NCBI RefSeq assembly: GCF_002993025.1
Contig: NZ_NXGI01000019.1
Location: 1-34,175 of the forward strand
Origin: Arcobacter cryaerophilus gv. crypticus
Lineage (GTDB): Bacteria > Campylobacterota > Campylobacteria > Campylobacterales > Arcobacteraceae
Reading direction: 5' to 3'
DNA: 34,175 bases
The notes below the pieces were generated by a model, which saw only the letters and a list, made by a program, of their open reading frames with translations, did not search any database and was not told the DNA's origin. This document shows positions 8,352 through 16,657 of the stretch, one piece after another. A program made the translations under genes and the position numbers. Position 1 is the first letter of the stretch. The number at the start of each line of letters is the position of its first letter.

Positions 8352-8441
8352 TTATATAAAATGTTCGTCTTCAAATTTTCTTATATAATCTTCTTTAATT
8401 TTTTATGTTACAATAGCATTAAATTAAATTTAGGTAAAGAA

Positions 8442-8936
8442 ATGGAAATACAAAACGATTATTTAAGTGCTTCCACAATATATTCTGAACTAGCTTTGAA
8501 AAAAAGTGAGTTAGCAAATATTGATAAAAAAGAGTTGGAAAAATCAACTTTTGAAAAAAGTGACAGTACAAATCCTATTTCTAAATATGATGAAAAAGAC
8601 TATGAAAGAGTTTTAAATAAATTTAAATCTAGTGATATGGAAATTAGAAATCATGAGCAGTTACATGCAAGTTTGGGAACAACTACAACTCCTATTAGAT
8701 ATGATTATCAAATGGGACCAGATGGAAAGCTATATGCAATTGGAGGAAGTGTAAGATTTGATACATCTATTCCAAAAGATAAAGATGAAGCTATACAAAA
8801 ATTAGATGAATTACAAAAAGCTTCATCTTCTCCAGATGGTTTAAGTAGAGCTGATAGCTCTATTGCGCAAGCTGCAAATTTAAATAAAATGTTAATACAA
8901 TCTATACAAGAAGGAGCTAATTATGAGAATAGATAA
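8442..8936 (+). CDS. SprA-related putative metalloprotease (HExxH)
   Basis: The 164-residue protein matches the SprA-related family of predicted zinc metalloproteases, whose function is unproven. The signature is visible in order: a helix ending in NHEQLHASLG with an HExxH motif at residues 71-75, then YDYQMGPDGKLYAIGGSVRF and DTS (about 86-108), then a helical tail. I start at the ATG at 8442. The frame stays open 27 codons upstream to 8361, but that stretch has no family resemblance and overlaps likely promoter sequence. No signal peptide is seen. Its 3' end overlaps the next gene by 14 bases, so the two are probably made together. Confidence 0.8.
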   Translation: MEIQNDYLSASTIYSELALKKSELANIDKKELEKSTFEKSDSTNPISKYDEKDYERVLNKFKSSDMEIRNHEQLHASLGTTTTPIRYDYQMGPDGKLYAIGGSVRFDTSIPKDKDEAIQKLDELQKASSSPDGLSRADSSIAQAANLNKMLIQSIQEGANYENR

Positions 8937-9162
8937 TAATCTAAATGCTATGCTGGGAGCTAGTTTACAAATTCAAGAACAGGCTTCAACAATTGCACAA
9001 GTTGCAAATACAACAGCCGATCCAGAGTTTCAAGATGCTGCAAGAGATATTACTTCTGCTATGGTTGAGCAAATTCCTGAAATAATAGCATATAGTGCAA
9101 ATGCAAAAAGCATTGAAATACAAGCAGTTGCTATGGAAAGACTACTTGATTTAAAAGCATAA
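8923..9162 (+). CDS. Small protein resembling the flagellar rod/hook C-terminal helix
   Basis: The 79-residue protein begins inside the preceding gene and has its own AAGGAG seven bases before the ATG. The second half, SAMVEQIPEIIAYSANAKSI then EIQAVAMERLLDLKA, recalls the C-terminal helix of flagellar rod and hook proteins (pattern xxAYxANAKxIxTxxxMLxxLL), and the start MRIDNNLNAML is also axial-protein-like. The resemblance is short and I would not claim it is a rod component. It could be a chaperone or partner of the SprA-type protein. Its stop codon lies inside a strong hairpin. Confidence 0.6.
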   Translation: MRIDNNLNAMLGASLQIQEQASTIAQVANTTADPEFQDAARDITSAMVEQIPEIIAYSANAKSIEIQAVAMERLLDLKA

Positions 9163-9180
9163 GTTAAAACTTATGCTTTT
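9153..9180. terminator. Bidirectional terminator between convergent genes
   Basis: AAAAGCATAAGT (9153-9164) and ACTTATGCTTTT (9169-9180) form a perfect 12-bp stem with a 4-base loop. On either strand the 3' side ends in four T residues. The hairpin contains the stop codon of the 79-residue gene and reaches into the stop of the DUF523 gene, so it can end both transcripts. Confidence 0.85.
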
Positions 9181-9673
9181 ATCTATTTTCTTTTATAAAA
9201 TTTTTTAAATCCTCTAGTTGGTTTTCATTAAAAACTTTTACACCATTTTCCTCTAAAAGTCTTGAAGTTAAACCTTTTTCAACTATTAGTTTTTCACTAA
9301 ATGTTCCATCATAAACTTCAATATTACCACATGATGGAGATTTTGATTTAAATAGTGCTACTTTTATATTATTTTCCAAACAAATATCCAAAGCTTTTTT
9401 TGCACCAATTAAAAAATTTATAGTTACATCATTGTCTTTTTCATCAACAACTACAAATGGTTTATTATGACTTTTTATCTCTGATTTATTTCTTGGAATT
9501 CCCAATCCTCCAGCAACTTCAGGACAGATTGAAAAAATCTCATTTTCACACATAATATCCATAAAAAGCTCTTTTTGTGCAAATCTAAATTTAGGATTTA
9601 GTGCAATACTAGAGTTTGCACCATCATATCTTGTATCTTCTCCTAAAAGGCACGATGAAACCAATATTCTCAT
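9179..9673 (-). CDS. DUF523 family protein
   Basis: The 164-residue cytoplasmic protein matches the DUF523 (YbbK-like) family throughout: the N-terminal ILVSSCLLGEDTRYDGANS, the central CPEVAGGLGIPRNKSEI, and KSKSPSCG near residue 115. The three conserved cysteine-containing motifs suggest a metal- or sulfur-handling site, but the function is not established. It overlaps ttcA by four bases, and linkage with a tRNA thiolation-type enzyme agrees with sulfur chemistry as an inference. Confidence 0.85.
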   Translation of the reverse strand: MRILVSSCLLGEDTRYDGANSSIALNPKFRFAQKELFMDIMCENEIFSICPEVAGGLGIPRNKSEIKSHNKPFVVVDEKDNDVTINFLIGAKKALDICLENNIKVALFKSKSPSCGNIEVYDGTFSEKLIVEKGLTSRLLEENGVKVFNENQLEDLKNFIKENR

Positions 9674-10452
9674 ATGTTTTCATCTTCAATATTTAGTTTT
9701 ATATCTTTTAAGTTATTATAGAAAAAAGTAGGTAGTTGTATATTACTAAATGCTGCTTTCATAGATACAAAAATCTTTGGGTTTTGCTCTTCTAATTTTG
9801 CCAAAAGCTCTTTTGTAGTTGCTCTTGCATGAGGCATTTTTACATCAAACCTAAGTCCTGGACAAGCTTCATCTCCAATAACTCTAATCTCATTTGAGTC
9901 TGCAAAAGCACGAAGCTGTCTCTCTCTACAAAAAATTAAAGGGCGAATAACTTCTAATCCATTGTTTGCCTTATATATTGGAGGCATAGTTCTCATAGTT
10001 CCATTATAAAACAAGTTCATAAAATATGACTCCATTGCATCGTCTAAATGGTGACCTAGAGCTATTTTATTGTAACCTTGCTCTAAAGCTGTTGTGTATA
10101 AATATCCTCTTCTCATTCTTGAAAAAAATGAACAAAAAGATGAATTTTTTCTTATTTTTTCACCTGCAAGATCAAATATTTGAGTATCTATTATTTCATG
10201 CTCTATTCCATGCTCTTTACAATGATTACTTAAAAACTCTATTTGTTCTCCCATTCCATAAGTGATTGTTACTGCTTTAAAATCAAATTTAAAAGGTGCT
10301 TTCTTTTGCATTCTATTTAGTGTATGCAACAAAGTCAAAGAGTCTTTTCCACCACTAAATCCAATCATAATCCTATCATTTTCTTTAATTAATCCAAACT
10401 GGGCATTTGTTCTACCTACATTTGTAGTTATTTTTTTACTTATTTCTATCAA
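9670..10452 (-). CDS. ttcA: TtcA-like tRNA 2-thiocytidine synthetase
   Basis: PP-loop ATPase of the TtcA type, which activates C32 of certain tRNAs by adenylation and replaces its oxygen with sulfur using an iron-sulfur cluster. The PP-loop SGGKDS is at residues 33-38, GHHLDDAMES at about 133-142, and RMRRG at 112-116. TtcA normally has CxxC before RxRRG plus one later Cys; here the pair reads CSFF (C107, F110), with a later Cys at 197. The start is TTG, supported by AGGA nine bases upstream; no ATG occurs before the PP-loop. The symbol is given by family. The changed cluster site leaves the exact activity open. Confidence 0.8.
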   Translation of the reverse strand: MIEISKKITTNVGRTNAQFGLIKENDRIMIGFSGGKDSLTLLHTLNRMQKKAPFKFDFKAVTITYGMGEQIEFLSNHCKEHGIEHEIIDTQIFDLAGEKIRKNSSFCSFFSRMRRGYLYTTALEQGYNKIALGHHLDDAMESYFMNLFYNGTMRTMPPIYKANNGLEVIRPLIFCRERQLRAFADSNEIRVIGDEACPGLRFDVKMPHARATTKELLAKLEEQNPKIFVSMKAAFSNIQLPTFFYNNLKDIKLNIEDENI

Positions 10453-10526
10453 TTTTAAAAATCCTAAAATATTTTTTTTTGGATTATATCTAAAAAGTTT
10501 TAATAAACTATTTTAATAAAATATTA

Positions 10527-10532
10527 TATAAT
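10527..10532 (+). promoter_or_regulatory. Candidate -10 box for the moeA run
   Basis: TATAAT at 10527-10532 lies 33 bases before the ATG of the 65-residue gene, in a divergent intergenic region with T-rich sequence upstream. It fits a Campylobacterota sigma-70 promoter serving that gene, moeA and the transporter. Confidence 0.45.
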
Positions 10533-10565
10533 CAACTCCTTAAAATTTAACCAAAAAGATATAAA

Positions 10566-10763
10566 ATGACAATTGAAGAAGAACAAATATTTATAGACAA
10601 AATCAAAGAGACTCTTTTACCTATCGTTATATATATGAAAGAAGAAGAGATAAAAAAAATTATTTTAAGCGTAGAAGAGCAAAATGAAAACTTACCAAAA
10701 GGTTTTGGAGATATGCTTTTTGAACAGTTGATTGTATTAAAATACAATAGATTAGGTAAATAA
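10566..10763 (+). CDS. Small conserved-looking hypothetical protein upstream of moeA
   Basis: A 65-residue, mostly helical, acidic and lysine-rich protein (MTIEEEQIFIDKIKETLLPI; KGFGDMLFEQLIVLKYNRLG) without signal peptide, membrane span or cysteines. I recognise no family. It is likely real: it starts with ATG behind a candidate promoter, and its stop is only two bases from the moeA start, so it is the first gene of a tight three-gene run. Co-transcription with molybdopterin synthesis is the only clue to its role. Confidence 0.7.
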   Translation: MTIEEEQIFIDKIKETLLPIVIYMKEEEIKKIILSVEEQNENLPKGFGDMLFEQLIVLKYNRLGK

Positions 10764-10765
10764 TT

Positions 10766-11986
10766 ATGAGAGATTTTATTTCATACAACAAATCTTTAGA
10801 GATTATAAATAGTATAACTTTTGATAAAATTTCAACTCAAAAACTTTTTATCACAAATGCCATAGGAAGAGTTTTAGCTAAAGATATAGTAGCTGATCAT
10901 AATAGTCCTGAATTTCCAACTTCAGGAATGGATGGATATGCTATAAAATTTGAAGATATAAGTAATGATTTTATAGAAATTGTTGATAAAAATCCAGCTG
11001 GTTTTGTAGTGGAAAAAAGTGTTGAAAATGGTAGTTGTATAAAAACTTTTACAGGTTCACTAATGCCAAAAGGAAGTGATACTTTAGTTCCTATTGAAAA
11101 TGTAGAGGTGCATGAAAATAAAATAAAAATTATAAAACCAGTTCCTCTTGGATTTGCTGTTCGAAATATCGGTGAAAACTACAAAAAAGATGAAGTTTTA
11201 ATCAAAAAAGGCACAATTATAGGTTTTAGTGAAGTTGGAGTGATGGCTTCTTTAAATATTCCACAAATTGATGTTTTTTTAAATCCAACTATTGCAGTTG
11301 CTAGCACTGGAAGTGAAATTTTGGACTTAGGTGTTACTCAAACAAATGATTCACAAATAAGAAGCTCAAATCATCTTACACTAGAAGCACTTTTTAGAAG
11401 TAATGGTGCTGAAGTATTACAAATGGGACCAATTATTGACGATATAGAAACTATTACAAATTTCTTTGAAAGTTCACTTAAAAAAGCTGATATTGTTGTA
11501 ACAACTGGTGGAGTTAGTGTTGGAGATTATGATTTTGTTCAAGATGTAATAAAAGATAGATTAAAAGCAAAAATTTTATTTCATGGTGTTTTGATAAAAC
11601 CAGGACTTCACATACTTGTAGCTTTAAAAGATGAAAAAGTTATTGTAGCACTTCCAGGATTTGCATACTCTTCAACTATTACAGCTATTTTATATGTGTT
11701 ACCTTTGATTTATAAATTTAGAAAAGCAAATCAATCTTTACCAATAGTAAAAGCCAGAATAGATCAAGATTTAAAAAGAACTCAAGATAAAACAATTTTT
11801 ACAGCTTGTAATGTTGAGTATAAAAATGGTGAATATATTATAGATTTTGTAGGAAAAAAATCTGGAACAAGCGCTATTTTAACAAATATGCTTGGTAATC
11901 CAGCTCTTTTAATTCAAGATGAAAAAAGCCCTGATATAAAGGCTGGTGACTTAGTAGATATTATTTTACTTAATAATTTAAAATAG
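10766..11986 (+). CDS. moeA: Molybdopterin molybdenumtransferase MoeA
   Basis: Inserts molybdate into adenylylated molybdopterin, the last common step of molybdenum cofactor synthesis, needed by nitrate reductase, formate dehydrogenase and similar enzymes. The 406 residues cover the whole family: PTSGMDGYAIK near residue 50, TGSLMPKGSDTLVPIE near 92-107, the MoaB/Mog-like domain with STGSEI near 180 and TTGGVSVGDYDFV near 246-258, PGFAYSSTI near 300, and a C-terminal beta-barrel domain. It ends in TAGTG, overlapping the next start by one base. Confidence 0.95.
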   Translation: MRDFISYNKSLEIINSITFDKISTQKLFITNAIGRVLAKDIVADHNSPEFPTSGMDGYAIKFEDISNDFIEIVDKNPAGFVVEKSVENGSCIKTFTGSLMPKGSDTLVPIENVEVHENKIKIIKPVPLGFAVRNIGENYKKDEVLIKKGTIIGFSEVGVMASLNIPQIDVFLNPTIAVASTGSEILDLGVTQTNDSQIRSSNHLTLEALFRSNGAEVLQMGPIIDDIETITNFFESSLKKADIVVTTGGVSVGDYDFVQDVIKDRLKAKILFHGVLIKPGLHILVALKDEKVIVALPGFAYSSTITAILYVLPLIYKFRKANQSLPIVKARIDQDLKRTQDKTIFTACNVEYKNGEYIIDFVGKKSGTSAILTNMLGNPALLIQDEKSPDIKAGDLVDIILLNNLK

Positions 11987-12882
11987 TGTCAAAAAATACT
12001 TTCTATTTTTTAATAGTATTAGCCATGATTCTTTGGGGAGCATCTTGGATTAGTACAAAAGTTATTACAAATTATATAAATGCCTATGAAATGGTATTTT
12101 TAAGAATGGGAATATGTTTTGTATCTATGGCTCCTATAATATTTTTTACAAATATGAAGTTTAAACTAGATTTAAAAACTTTAATCTTGATACTTTTTGC
12201 ATCATTTTTCCTAGTTTTATATAGTATCTTTATGTTTTGGGGAGTTGAGCATGGGACTGGAAGTTTAGGAGGAGCTATGGTTCCTTCAATGATTCCAATC
12301 ATAACATATATTTTTGTAGCAATTTTAAGTAAAAAAACTATCAATCTAAAACACTCTTTTGCCTTGATTTTGGGAGTTTTTGGTGTTTTAAATATGATAA
12401 ATATATACCAATTTAGCCTTGAAGCTATATTTAGTAAAGATAATATATATTTTATAATAGCCTCAACTTTGTGGGCAATAATTACTATAATTACTGCTAA
12501 ATCAATAAAAATAAATGCTTTTGTATTTACAACTTATACTTATATAATCTCTAGTGCTACTTTGTATATTTTTTATATTGATAGTTCTATTTTTATGAAA
12601 ATTTTAGAGTTTGATACTGTTTTTTGGTTTAATATGTTTGTAATTACTATTTTAAGTACAACATTTGCAACATCTATTTACTTTTTTGGAGCAGTTAAAT
12701 ATGGTGCAAAAGAGGTTTCTAGTTTTGTCTTTTTAGTTCCAGCAAGTGCTATTATAATTGGAAATATATTTTTAGATGAGAAAATAGAACTTACTACAAT
12801 TGTAGGTGTTGTTTTAGCAATGATTGCAATATATATTCTAAATAATCTAAGCTTTTTTAGACTATTTAGAAAAAAGAGTTAA
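11986..12882 (+). CDS. EamA-family (DMT) transporter
   Basis: A 298-residue inner-membrane protein with about ten hydrophobic helices in two repeated halves, the drug/metabolite transporter (EamA) architecture. Family marks include WGASWISTKVI in helix 1, EMVFLRMGICF in helix 2, and the second-half ASTLWAIITIITAKSI and PASAIIIGNIFLDEKI. The GTG start overlaps the moeA stop (TAGTG), so translation is coupled. The substrate cannot be read from the sequence; amino-acid or metabolite export is typical. It ends tail to tail with the metallopeptidase gene, overlapping by four bases. Confidence 0.88.
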   Translation: MSKNTFYFLIVLAMILWGASWISTKVITNYINAYEMVFLRMGICFVSMAPIIFFTNMKFKLDLKTLILILFASFFLVLYSIFMFWGVEHGTGSLGGAMVPSMIPIITYIFVAILSKKTINLKHSFALILGVFGVLNMINIYQFSLEAIFSKDNIYFIIASTLWAIITIITAKSIKINAFVFTTYTYIISSATLYIFYIDSSIFMKILEFDTVFWFNMFVITILSTTFATSIYFFGAVKYGAKEVSSFVFLVPASAIIIGNIFLDEKIELTTIVGVVLAMIAIYILNNLSFFRLFRKKS

Positions 12883-13766
12883 AAAGAACAATCTTTTAAA
12901 TCTCCACTATAAAAACCTTTTTTTAAAGCTTCCATTCTTTGATTTGAAGTTCCATGAGTAAAAGAATCAGGGATAATATATCCTTGTGCTTGTTTTTGCA
13001 AAGTATCATCTCCAATAGCACTAGCGGCTTTAAGACCTGCTTCCAAATCACCTTCTTGTATTGAGTCAAAAATAGCTTTTGAATGATATGCCCAAATTCC
13101 AGAGTAACAATCAGCTTGTAACTCAACTTTTACTTGCAAAGCATTTTGTTTTGTAGTTGAAACAGTACTTTTTTCTTTTTGAACTTTATTTAAAGTTCCT
13201 AATAAATTTTGGACATGATGCCCTATTTCGTGAGCAATTACATACGCTTGTGCAAAATCTCCAGGGGCTTTATATTTTTTTGCTAATTCATCAAAAAAAG
13301 CTAAATCCAAATATACTTTTGAATCAGCTGGACAATAAAAAGGTCCAGTTGCAGAAGATGCAAATCCACAAGCACTTTTAACTGCTCCTCTAAAAAGTAC
13401 AAGTTTTGCATCACTATAAGATAGACCATTTTTTGCAAAAACTTCTCTCCAAATATCCTCTGTTTGAGCTAAAATAGCACTAACAAAAGCAGCTTGTCTA
13501 TCATCATATTCTTGATTTACAACTTTTTGAGTTTGTGCTTGAGAAGTTGTTCCACCATCAAGAAATGATAGTGGATTTATTCCAAATCCAAAATACAAAA
13601 CTAAACCAATAATTAAAATAATTCTTCCAATTTTTGTACCCAAAAGAGATTTAATCAAAGGCAATAGTGAAAGAATAGAACTTCCTCTTGAACTACTTCC
13701 AAAATTTTGAGTCTCTCCTCTTTTATCTTCAATATTTGAACTTCTTCTATTATTTTCCCATTTCAT
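12879..13766 (-). CDS. YpfJ-type neutral zinc metallopeptidase
   Basis: The 295-residue protein matches the putative neutral zinc metallopeptidase (YpfJ) family. It starts MKWENNRRSSNIEDKRG, has one membrane span near residues 49-66 (IGRIILIIGLVLYFGFGINP), and carries the zinc-binding helix AHEIGHHVQNLLG near 178-190. The family's ELQADCYSGIWA and TSNQRMEALKKGF segments follow, and the Glu of the first is the likely third ligand. The catalytic domain should face the periplasm. Natural substrates are unknown. Only three bases separate it from rmuC. Confidence 0.92.
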   Translation of the reverse strand: MKWENNRRSSNIEDKRGETQNFGSSSRGSSILSLLPLIKSLLGTKIGRIILIIGLVLYFGFGINPLSFLDGGTTSQAQTQKVVNQEYDDRQAAFVSAILAQTEDIWREVFAKNGLSYSDAKLVLFRGAVKSACGFASSATGPFYCPADSKVYLDLAFFDELAKKYKAPGDFAQAYVIAHEIGHHVQNLLGTLNKVQKEKSTVSTTKQNALQVKVELQADCYSGIWAYHSKAIFDSIQEGDLEAGLKAASAIGDDTLQKQAQGYIIPDSFTHGTSNQRMEALKKGFYSGDLKDCSF

Positions 13767-13769
13767 ATC

Positions 13770-14939
13770 TTACTCTTCATCTTTAATATATTTATTAGAG
13801 ATCTCTTTTGTTGGTTTCACTCCAAGCTCTAAAAACTTTTGACTTCTTGAGATTAAATTTCCTCTTCCACTACTTAGTTTATTTATTGCTTTATCGTAAG
13901 ACTCTTTACTTTTATCTATACTTTTTCCAATATCTTCAAAATCATTTAAGAATCCTACAAACTTATCATATAAATCTGCTGCTTGTTTTGAAATCTCTTT
14001 TGCATTTTCACTTTGTCTATTATCTTGCCAAAGATTTTCAATAACTTTTAGACTTGAATACAAAGTTGTTGGAGAAACTATAACAATATTTGATTTTAAA
14101 GCCATTTCAAAAATATTACTATTTTGTGATAATGCTATAGAAAAAGCTCCTTCTATAGGAATAAACATTAAAACAAAATCCAAACTTCTTAGTGAATCAA
14201 TATTTTCATATTTTTTTGAGCTTAAATCTTTTATATGATTTTTTATAGAGTTTAAAAGCTTAGAAATCGACTCTTTCTTCTCTATTTCATCTTCACTATT
14301 GAAATAATCAACATAAGAATTTAAAGATAATTTTGAGTCAATTATAATATCTTTATTTGTAGGTAGATGAACAATTACATCAGGTCTTACAAGATTTCCT
14401 TCACTAGTTCTAAATGAGTTTTGAACTTTATATTCAATATCTTTTCTAAGACCTGATTGATTTAAGATTGATTCCAAAATCATCTCACCCCAATCACCTT
14501 GAATCTTATTTTGACCTTTTAGTGCTTTTGTAAGATTTAAAGCATCATTTGAAATTTGATTATTTAGCTCTTTTAAATTTTTTATCTCTGTTAAAAGTGA
14601 GCTTCTTTGTTTTGTCTCTTCTGTAAAAACTTCATTTACCCTATTTCCAAATATATTTAATTGAGCTTTAAATGGTTCTAAAATTTGATTTATATTTTGG
14701 TTCGATTTTTTTGAATTATCTTCAAAAATCTTAGAAGTGATATTTTCTATCTCAGCTTTTAGCAAAGCTTGATTTTCTCTATTTTGAGCAATTGAAGTTT
14801 CTAAAAACTCTTTTTCTAGTTCCAAGCTCTTTATTTTTGATTTATACTTCTCAACTATAAAAAATAAAATAGTTGCAAATAGTATAAAAACTATTGCGAC
14901 TACTAGAAAGAAATTTGTACTTTCAAATTCAAAAATCAT
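13770..14939 (-). CDS. rmuC: DNA recombination protein RmuC
   Basis: RmuC-family protein, linked genetically to limiting inverted-repeat rearrangements; the conserved domain resembles nucleases. It has an N-terminal membrane span (about residues 9-29), a coiled coil (about 30-130), and the RmuC domain with GDWGEMILESILNQSGLRKD near 150-170, RPDVIVHLPTNKDIIIDSKL near 185-205, and FVLMFIPIEGAF near 255. Length 389 is typical. It overlaps the M48 peptidase gene by four bases (ATGA). Confidence 0.94.
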   Translation of the reverse strand: MIFEFESTNFFLVVAIVFILFATILFFIVEKYKSKIKSLELEKEFLETSIAQNRENQALLKAEIENITSKIFEDNSKKSNQNINQILEPFKAQLNIFGNRVNEVFTEETKQRSSLLTEIKNLKELNNQISNDALNLTKALKGQNKIQGDWGEMILESILNQSGLRKDIEYKVQNSFRTSEGNLVRPDVIVHLPTNKDIIIDSKLSLNSYVDYFNSEDEIEKKESISKLLNSIKNHIKDLSSKKYENIDSLRSLDFVLMFIPIEGAFSIALSQNSNIFEMALKSNIVIVSPTTLYSSLKVIENLWQDNRQSENAKEISKQAADLYDKFVGFLNDFEDIGKSIDKSKESYDKAINKLSSGRGNLISRSQKFLELGVKPTKEISNKYIKDEE

Positions 14940-16153
14940 ATAAACTTCTCTTTTTCAACATCATATCCCAACTCTTTAAATCTATCTATCAAAGGTGGAT
15001 GTGAGAAGTAAAAAAATATGTAAAGCTTGTGAGAATATGGAAAAGATTTATTTTCATTTGCTAGTTTTAGTAATGCTTTTACTAAATCTTCTTTACAAGA
15101 TAAGTTTGCTCCAAAATCATCTGCAGCATATTCGTTGTGTCTTGAAATCAAAGAAATCAAAGGCATTAAAAAAAAGCTTAAAACTGTTGAAAACATTAAA
15201 AAAACGACAATAATTGCATAAGGTTCATTTTGTAATCCTAAACTTAAAAAAAGTTCATCATTTAAATTTCCAAAAATAGCAAAGAAAACAAACATAACTA
15301 ATCCCATAATTCCTATATTTTTAAGAATATCTCCATTTTTAAAATGCCCTAGTTCGTGTCCTAAAACTGCTAAAAGTTCGTTATGAGTTAATTTTTCAAT
15401 TAATGTATCAAATAAAACAACTCTTTTTGTACTTCCAAGCCCTCCAAAATAAGCGTTTAATCTACTATCTCTTTTGCTTGCATCTACACTGTAAACTCCA
15501 CTACTTTTAAAACCAACCTCTTTTAAAAGAGAGTTTATTTTCTCTTCAAGTTCAACATCTTTTAGTTTTTCAAACTTATCAAACATCTTATCTCTAATAA
15601 GTGGGTAAAGCATATTTATCAAAACAATAACTACAAAAATAAAAATAAAACCAAATATCCACCAAGATGGAAAATTTAAAATAATATATGAAATTCCTGC
15701 AATTACAAGAGAACCAAAAACAATTGTAAGAAATGCTGATTTTATAGTATCTTTAATATATAAAGCTGGAGTCATATTAGAAAAACCATACTTTTTATCT
15801 AAATTAAAAGTTTGATATAAAGAAAATGGTAGAGATAAAAGCCAATTTATTATAATAAATAAATTTATAAATAAAACTGCTTTTAAAATTGGATTATCAA
15901 TATTTAGTTGAGTATCCAAAAATTTAAGACCAAAACTTAACCAAATTATAAAAATAATGAAATCAAAAAATGAACTAGAAATTGCTAATTTTTCTTTATC
16001 AATACTATAATTAGCTGCTTCATGATATTTTTTTGTACTTAAAATAATAGCCTTTTTTTTAGTCGCATCTTTTACAAATCCAATTTGCATAAAAGATGTA
16101 TAAATTGTAAAAAAAAGATAAAAACAATATGCTATAACAAAAAATTGTAACAA
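14936..16153 (-). CDS. M48 family (Ste24-like) membrane metallopeptidase
   Basis: A 405-residue integral membrane zinc protease of the CAAX-protease-1/Ste24 type within family M48. Five to seven hydrophobic spans surround the active-site helix LAVLGHELGHFKNGD (HExxH near residue 269) and the third-ligand segment SRHNEYAADDFGA near 350. In bacteria such proteases are thought to act in membrane-protein quality control. The start is TTG at 16153, with AAGGA seven bases upstream. Its 3' end overlaps rmuC. The substrate is not predictable. Confidence 0.92.
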   Translation of the reverse strand: MLQFFVIAYCFYLFFTIYTSFMQIGFVKDATKKKAIILSTKKYHEAANYSIDKEKLAISSSFFDFIIFIIWLSFGLKFLDTQLNIDNPILKAVLFINLFIIINWLLSLPFSLYQTFNLDKKYGFSNMTPALYIKDTIKSAFLTIVFGSLVIAGISYIILNFPSWWIFGFIFIFVVIVLINMLYPLIRDKMFDKFEKLKDVELEEKINSLLKEVGFKSSGVYSVDASKRDSRLNAYFGGLGSTKRVVLFDTLIEKLTHNELLAVLGHELGHFKNGDILKNIGIMGLVMFVFFAIFGNLNDELFLSLGLQNEPYAIIVVFLMFSTVLSFFLMPLISLISRHNEYAADDFGANLSCKEDLVKALLKLANENKSFPYSHKLYIFFYFSHPPLIDRFKELGYDVEKEKFI

Positions 16154-16186
16154 ATATAAATCCTTATTTAAAAAATAGTGTATATC

Positions 16187-16657
16187 TTATTCAAATTTTG
16201 CTCTAATATCTTTTAATTTTTGAATAATCTTTCTATCTTTAGTAAAATATACTAAATCATGATTATTTTCAAAAGATTTTTTTGTAAAATTTAAACTACC
16301 AATCAAAGCCAATTTATCATCAAAAATCATAGTTTTAAGATGCATTTTTTTTGAATCATCTGGAATGATTACTTTTATATTTGCCTCTTTTAACAAATTA
16401 TAGATTTTATCATTTGCTTCAACCTTACTTTTATCCAAAACAACAGTTACCTTTACTCCATTTTTTGAAGCCTTTATTAAATCTTTTGCAATATTTTTGT
16501 ATGAAAAATTATACATTGCAATAAAAATAGACTCCTTTGAGCTTAAAATTTCATATCTAATTTTCTCTTTTAAGAAATTAGATTCATCAGGAAGTGTAAA
16601 AAGCTCATTTGAGTAAGCACTAACAACAAGCAGTAACATAAATAATAATTTTTTCAT
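16187..16657 (-). CDS. Secreted phospholipase-D-like protein (Nuc-type)
   Basis: A 156-residue protein with a cleavable-looking signal peptide (MKKLLFMLLLVVSAYSNE) and one PLD motif, HLKTMIFDDKLALIGSLNFT (HxKx4D then GSxN, near residues 105-124). A single HKD copy at this size matches the bacterial endonuclease Nuc subfamily, which dimerises to build the active site; phospholipase activity is the alternative. Export suggests periplasmic nucleic acid degradation. It starts directly after the stop of the thioesterase gene, without a gap. Confidence 0.88.
   Translation of the reverse strand: MKKLLFMLLLVVSAYSNELFTLPDESNFLKEKIRYEILSSKESIFIAMYNFSYKNIAKDLIKASKNGVKVTVVLDKSKVEANDKIYNLLKEANIKVIIPDDSKKMHLKTMIFDDKLALIGSLNFTKKSFENNHDLVYFTKDRKIIQKLKDIRAKFE

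Noticed and set aside
8361-8441. Longer N-terminus for the SprA-type protein with a hydrophobic, signal-like start
   Set aside because: The stretch lies in promoter-like sequence, lacks a good ribosome binding site, and family similarity begins well after the ATG at 8442.
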